Of a stretch of DNA of 64,000 nt, positions 60,531 through 64,000 are shown in pieces. Origin of the DNA: Rutstroemia sp. NJR-2017a BVV2 (Eukaryota > Ascomycota > Leotiomycetes > Helotiales > Rutstroemiaceae); the NCBI GenBank assembly GCA_002946415.1, contig NJPS01000075.1, positions 1 to 64,000 of the forward strand, given 5' to 3'. Position numbers and translations under genes: made by a program. Numbering within the stretch: the stretch's first letter is position 1; every line of letters starts with the position of its first letter. The notes beneath the pieces were generated by a model, which saw only the letters and a list, made by a program, of their open reading frames with translations, was not told the DNA's origin and made no database searches.

Positions 60531-62985
60531 ATTCTCTTTCTTTCTACTTATTATATTCTATATTGCTAATATATTAATATAAATATAATTACTTATATAA
60601 AAAAGTTCTTTCTACTACTAGTTAAATATAATAATTTAACTATATAATATATTACTTTCTAACTCTTTTTAAATAATTAAAATAAGTTCTTATATTTATT
60701 AATCTAATAAGAATATAAAGAAAAACTAACTAAATTCAAGAATAATTATCTAATTTAAGTAATATAATATATCGAGAATATTTGGTTAATCTAGAAAAAG
60801 AAATTAGTTATATTTTGGTTAAATAAAGTATAATATTTCGGTTATTTTACTACTTTTTTTATTAAAAACTATTATACTAGATTTAAGTAAATATTATAGA
60901 AAAGTATATTAAATCTAAATACTATTTTTGAATATCTTCTTAACTACTAAAATATATAGTATTATAAGATCTAAAATATTATAACTTAATAATTTAATAT
61001 CTTATAATATTAATATAATATTCCTCTTTTTTAATCTCTTATATCTTATATTTATATCTATACTTTGAAGTATATATATATATAAGTTTATCTTCTATTT
61101 TCAAATAGATCTCTAATAACTAATTATATAGAAATATTCTTTTATTTTATAGATCTACTATACTAATATAAGATTTACTATCAATAGCAAACTATTTTAT
61201 TACTAGTTTTTTCAGATTTCTATCTATAGTAATATATCCGAAAACCTTTTATTATATTTAGTTAATAATCTTAAATTATATTATATTTAATAATCTTTGA
61301 ATTTGAGAATATATAGATAAGAAAGAGATCTTAGAAAATATTAAATAGAATAAAAGAAACTATATCTAATATAAAAAGAAATTTATCTATTTTCGAATTA
61401 GCTAAAAGAATATTTTCTTCAAATATATCTTCTAATATTAACTAGATTATATAAGATCGAGAGTAATAATAGCTATTATCAAATATTATAATTTTATCTT
61501 TTTATTCTTCAAATTCTATAAATTCTTCTATAAATCTTCTTTAATAATAGCAACTATATCTTAATAATAATATTATAATTATATAACTAAATATAGAAAA
61601 GATTAATCTTTATAAAGATATATATAAAGTTGGAACTAAACAAGAATAGATATATTTAAGAATATTTATAGATATAATATTAAGTTCTAAATTAGAAAAA
61701 GATTTTGAATTATCTTTGGATATTAATAATCCTAATTTAGAAAAAACTTAAATATCTTATAATTATAATATCACTATTTCTGAATTAGATAAGTTTAAGA
61801 AAGCAAAGATAAATATAATAATTAAGAAACAATTAATCGATAAATTAGAACTATATAATCAAAATACTAATAGAGAAATAGAAAGATAATAGAAGTTTTA
61901 GATTAATTCTTGAGATTTTTTATGATTTTTATATTTTACTATCTTTAGATACGATAACTATATACAAAGTAATATTATTATATATTAAATTTATATAGAT
62001 ATACTATAGTAAAATTATATACTTCGATATATAAATATAAATATAAGATTAATAGTTAGATAGTAATTTTCGATGATTATTTAATAAAACTCTAAAAAAA
62101 TATTTCGAGTTTTTATTATATTTTATAAAATTTATTAAACTTAATAATTTTAAAAGTTTTTTATAATTTAAAGTTTATAAAAAAAAATCTTTTATATAAA
62201 TAATTAGAATAAAGAATAATTATTAAAAAATTATATTGATTTAATATATAAAATAATAAAGATATTCAAATTATTATAAATATTTATCTTTTAAATTATA
62301 TAGAAATAATTAATATTATAATAGATTTATTATTAAAATAATTATATAAAGAATTAATAGATATAATAATAAATAAACAAATAATAATTATTATTAAATA
62401 TAAAAATCTATATATTAGAAAAATATTATTTAATTATACAAATCTTTATTCTTTATTATTTTATTATTTTTATATTTTCTATTTAATAGAAATAATAGAA
62501 TTTAATAAGAATATATAATTTTAATAAATAAATTTTATTATAATTTATTAAATTTATAAATTTAAAGTTCTATTTATTATATACTTTATAATTCTTTATT
62601 TTTTATTTTTTATAAATCAAAATCTTAATGAAATATTATTGATTATTACTAAAACTTACAATTTATTAATAACTACTTTTAATTACTTTAATTATAATCT
62701 AGAATATCTAATTAGAAGAAATAGAATCTAAACTATCTCAGATAATATTATCTTTATTTCCCGATAATATCTATATCTAGGAATCACGTGCAGAATGAAT
62801 ATTCCGAGTAAAATATCTTGGATGATGAGGACTTACCCCGGCCGGTGTCCAACATTGTTCAATATCACAAAACAATTATAAAGTCATTTACTGGAAGATA
62901 TAGATCCACATCGGGCTTGAAATAACGACATTCCAAAGATTCAATTGTTCACCTATCCTCCACCACAGTATAACCACAATACATT
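60531..62985. other. AT desert and oxidase 3' flank
   Basis: AT-saturated DNA of unidentified origin continues to about 62750, including a degraded LTR-family copy at about 62300-62470. The last 230 bp return to balanced composition and are the likely 3' UTR of the oxidase. Confidence 0.6.
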
Positions 62986-64000
62986 TCACATGCTCACATC
63001 TGAAATCTTGAATCCTCCCGGGCACAATTTCTGAAAAACTTGCGCTGGATCATACTTCGCAGCCACATCCTTCATCCTCCTAACGTTCCCAACACCGTAA
63101 CTCGCCAACGGGTCCTGACTCGAATCCGCGTAATTGAGGTATATCCACTCAAGATTGCCATCCTTTATAGTCTCAGCAAAGTCTTTGGCACCTTGCACCC
63201 AAGCCTTGACTTTCTCGTATGCGAAGACTTCTTGCTCCCGTGTCCTCACCTGAGCGCTCGCAAGCATCAAATAACCATCGTGTTTTTGGCTTTCCACCCC
63301 CATGATGTTCCCCCCAGCTGCTTCTGACTGTTGTCCAAATAGCTTTGGTAGAGGCTGGAATAGGCATTGAGTGACAAAGTCGCCATCTGGTATGTAGTCT
63401 TTCAGCTCTTCAACCATCTCCGCATGTAACTCGGCTGCTTTGGCCACGATGCGCTTGTCGTCCTTGAAGCATGCCGTGAACCAAATGCAGCTATTATGTT
63501 TAGCAAAATTCTTTGTATACGTGAAATAAAACTAATGATTTGTGTCGGAAATAGAGCCTTACCGATAATTCAATGGCTGAGCGTAATCGGCAGCTATATC
63601 GGCAAAGGTTGTCATCTTGCATGTGGTTGTAATTTGTGGCAGTTTCAACCATTTCTCATATGCTGGGGCGTTTTCAACACCAGCAACTTGGATATATGCG
63701 GTTAAAACGACAATATCCTTGAATTCGGGCTACTAGGCGTCAGAAAGGCACTTTTGTATCCGAGATTTAGCACTTACTACAAATATATCAGTATATAAAT
63801 GCAAGAGAATATTACAATTACTGCAAGAGAAGATTCCCAAGAGTAATGTGTTCGTACATACCCAGATAGGTGAAGAAACATAAGAGGTTACTGTCTATAT
63901 CATTGGAAATGTTTTTCGTAAAGTCCGAAAGGGCCTGGATGGCATCTGCGGTGATATCTTTCGGGAAGATGGTGATGCCACCCCAAACCTTATCACATTT
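62986..64000 (-). CDS. FAD-linked oxidoreductase (BBE-type), C-terminal part; gene continues past the right edge
   Basis: The 3' exons are 63729-63563 and 63490-62986, joined by a 72-nt GT-AG intron. A further exon reads from the window edge to about 63862 (KVWGGITIFPKDITADAIQ). The link between that exon and 63729 is unresolved: a donor GTATGT at 63861 leaves a phase mismatch, so a small extra exon is likely. The C-terminus has the BBE signature IYLNYADSSQDP, SYGVGNVRRMKDVAAKYDP and the final FQKLCPGGFK, typical of fungal FAD-linked oxidoreductases. The FAD-attachment residues lie outside the window, so mono- or bicovalent attachment cannot be judged. It differs in sequence from the oxidase at 16265-18069. 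Its place after the PKS suggests that the cluster continues to the right. Confidence 0.8.

Overview
This window is genomic DNA of a filamentous ascomycete (Pezizomycotina). Three things show this: genes split by many 39-163 nt GT-AG introns, a highly reducing fungal polyketide synthase, and long TpA-rich blocks that look like repeats destroyed by repeat-induced point mutation (RIP). The sequence is sharply two-part. GC-balanced islands hold genes. AT deserts hold dead transposons. The species cannot be named from the sequence.

Layout. 1-6373 (minus): relic of a telomere-linked RecQ-helicase-type gene, broken by a tandem 2.2-kb duplication that alone is AT-degraded. 6366-7971 (plus): patatin-like phospholipase with its 5' end missing. 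8461-21032: a compact biosynthetic block with cytochrome P450 (minus), short-chain reductase (plus), BAHD-type acyltransferase (minus), secreted FAD-linked oxidase (plus) and a second P450 (plus). 21355-23239: gag-only LTR retrotransposon with a perfect CTTAT target duplication. 23240-28300: AT desert with a pogo-like transposase relic. 28506-28827: solo LTR. 28995-30009: bZIP-ankyrin (bANK, ToxE-type) regulator, apparently truncated. 30921-32727 (minus): a third P450 of another family. 34860-39360: non-LTR retrotransposon. 40839-41922 (minus) and 42394-50594 (plus): an alpha/beta-hydrolase and a 12-exon highly reducing PKS (KS-AT-DH-degenerate MT-ER-KR-ACP) sharing a 471-bp divergent promoter. 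50595-62985: AT desert with RIP-destroyed LINE copies. 62986-64000 (minus): 3' part of a second FAD-linked oxidase.

Reading as a system. From 8.4 kb onward the genes form one secondary-metabolite cluster interrupted by transposon blocks. The PKS makes a reduced, apparently unmethylated chain. It ends in ACP with no release domain, so the neighbouring hydrolase is the likely releasing or transferring enzyme. Two P450s resemble the broad trichodiene-oxygenase-like group and the third the ent-kaurene-oxidase/CYP68-like group. With the BAHD acyltransferase this suggests, but does not prove, a polyketide joined to an oxidised terpenoid alcohol. No terpene cyclase lies in the window. The bANK protein is the obvious pathway regulator.

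Multi-exon gene models were built by hand from splice signals, frame and family motifs. For each complete model the exon lengths sum to a multiple of three. Family assignments come from recognised motifs, not from a database search.
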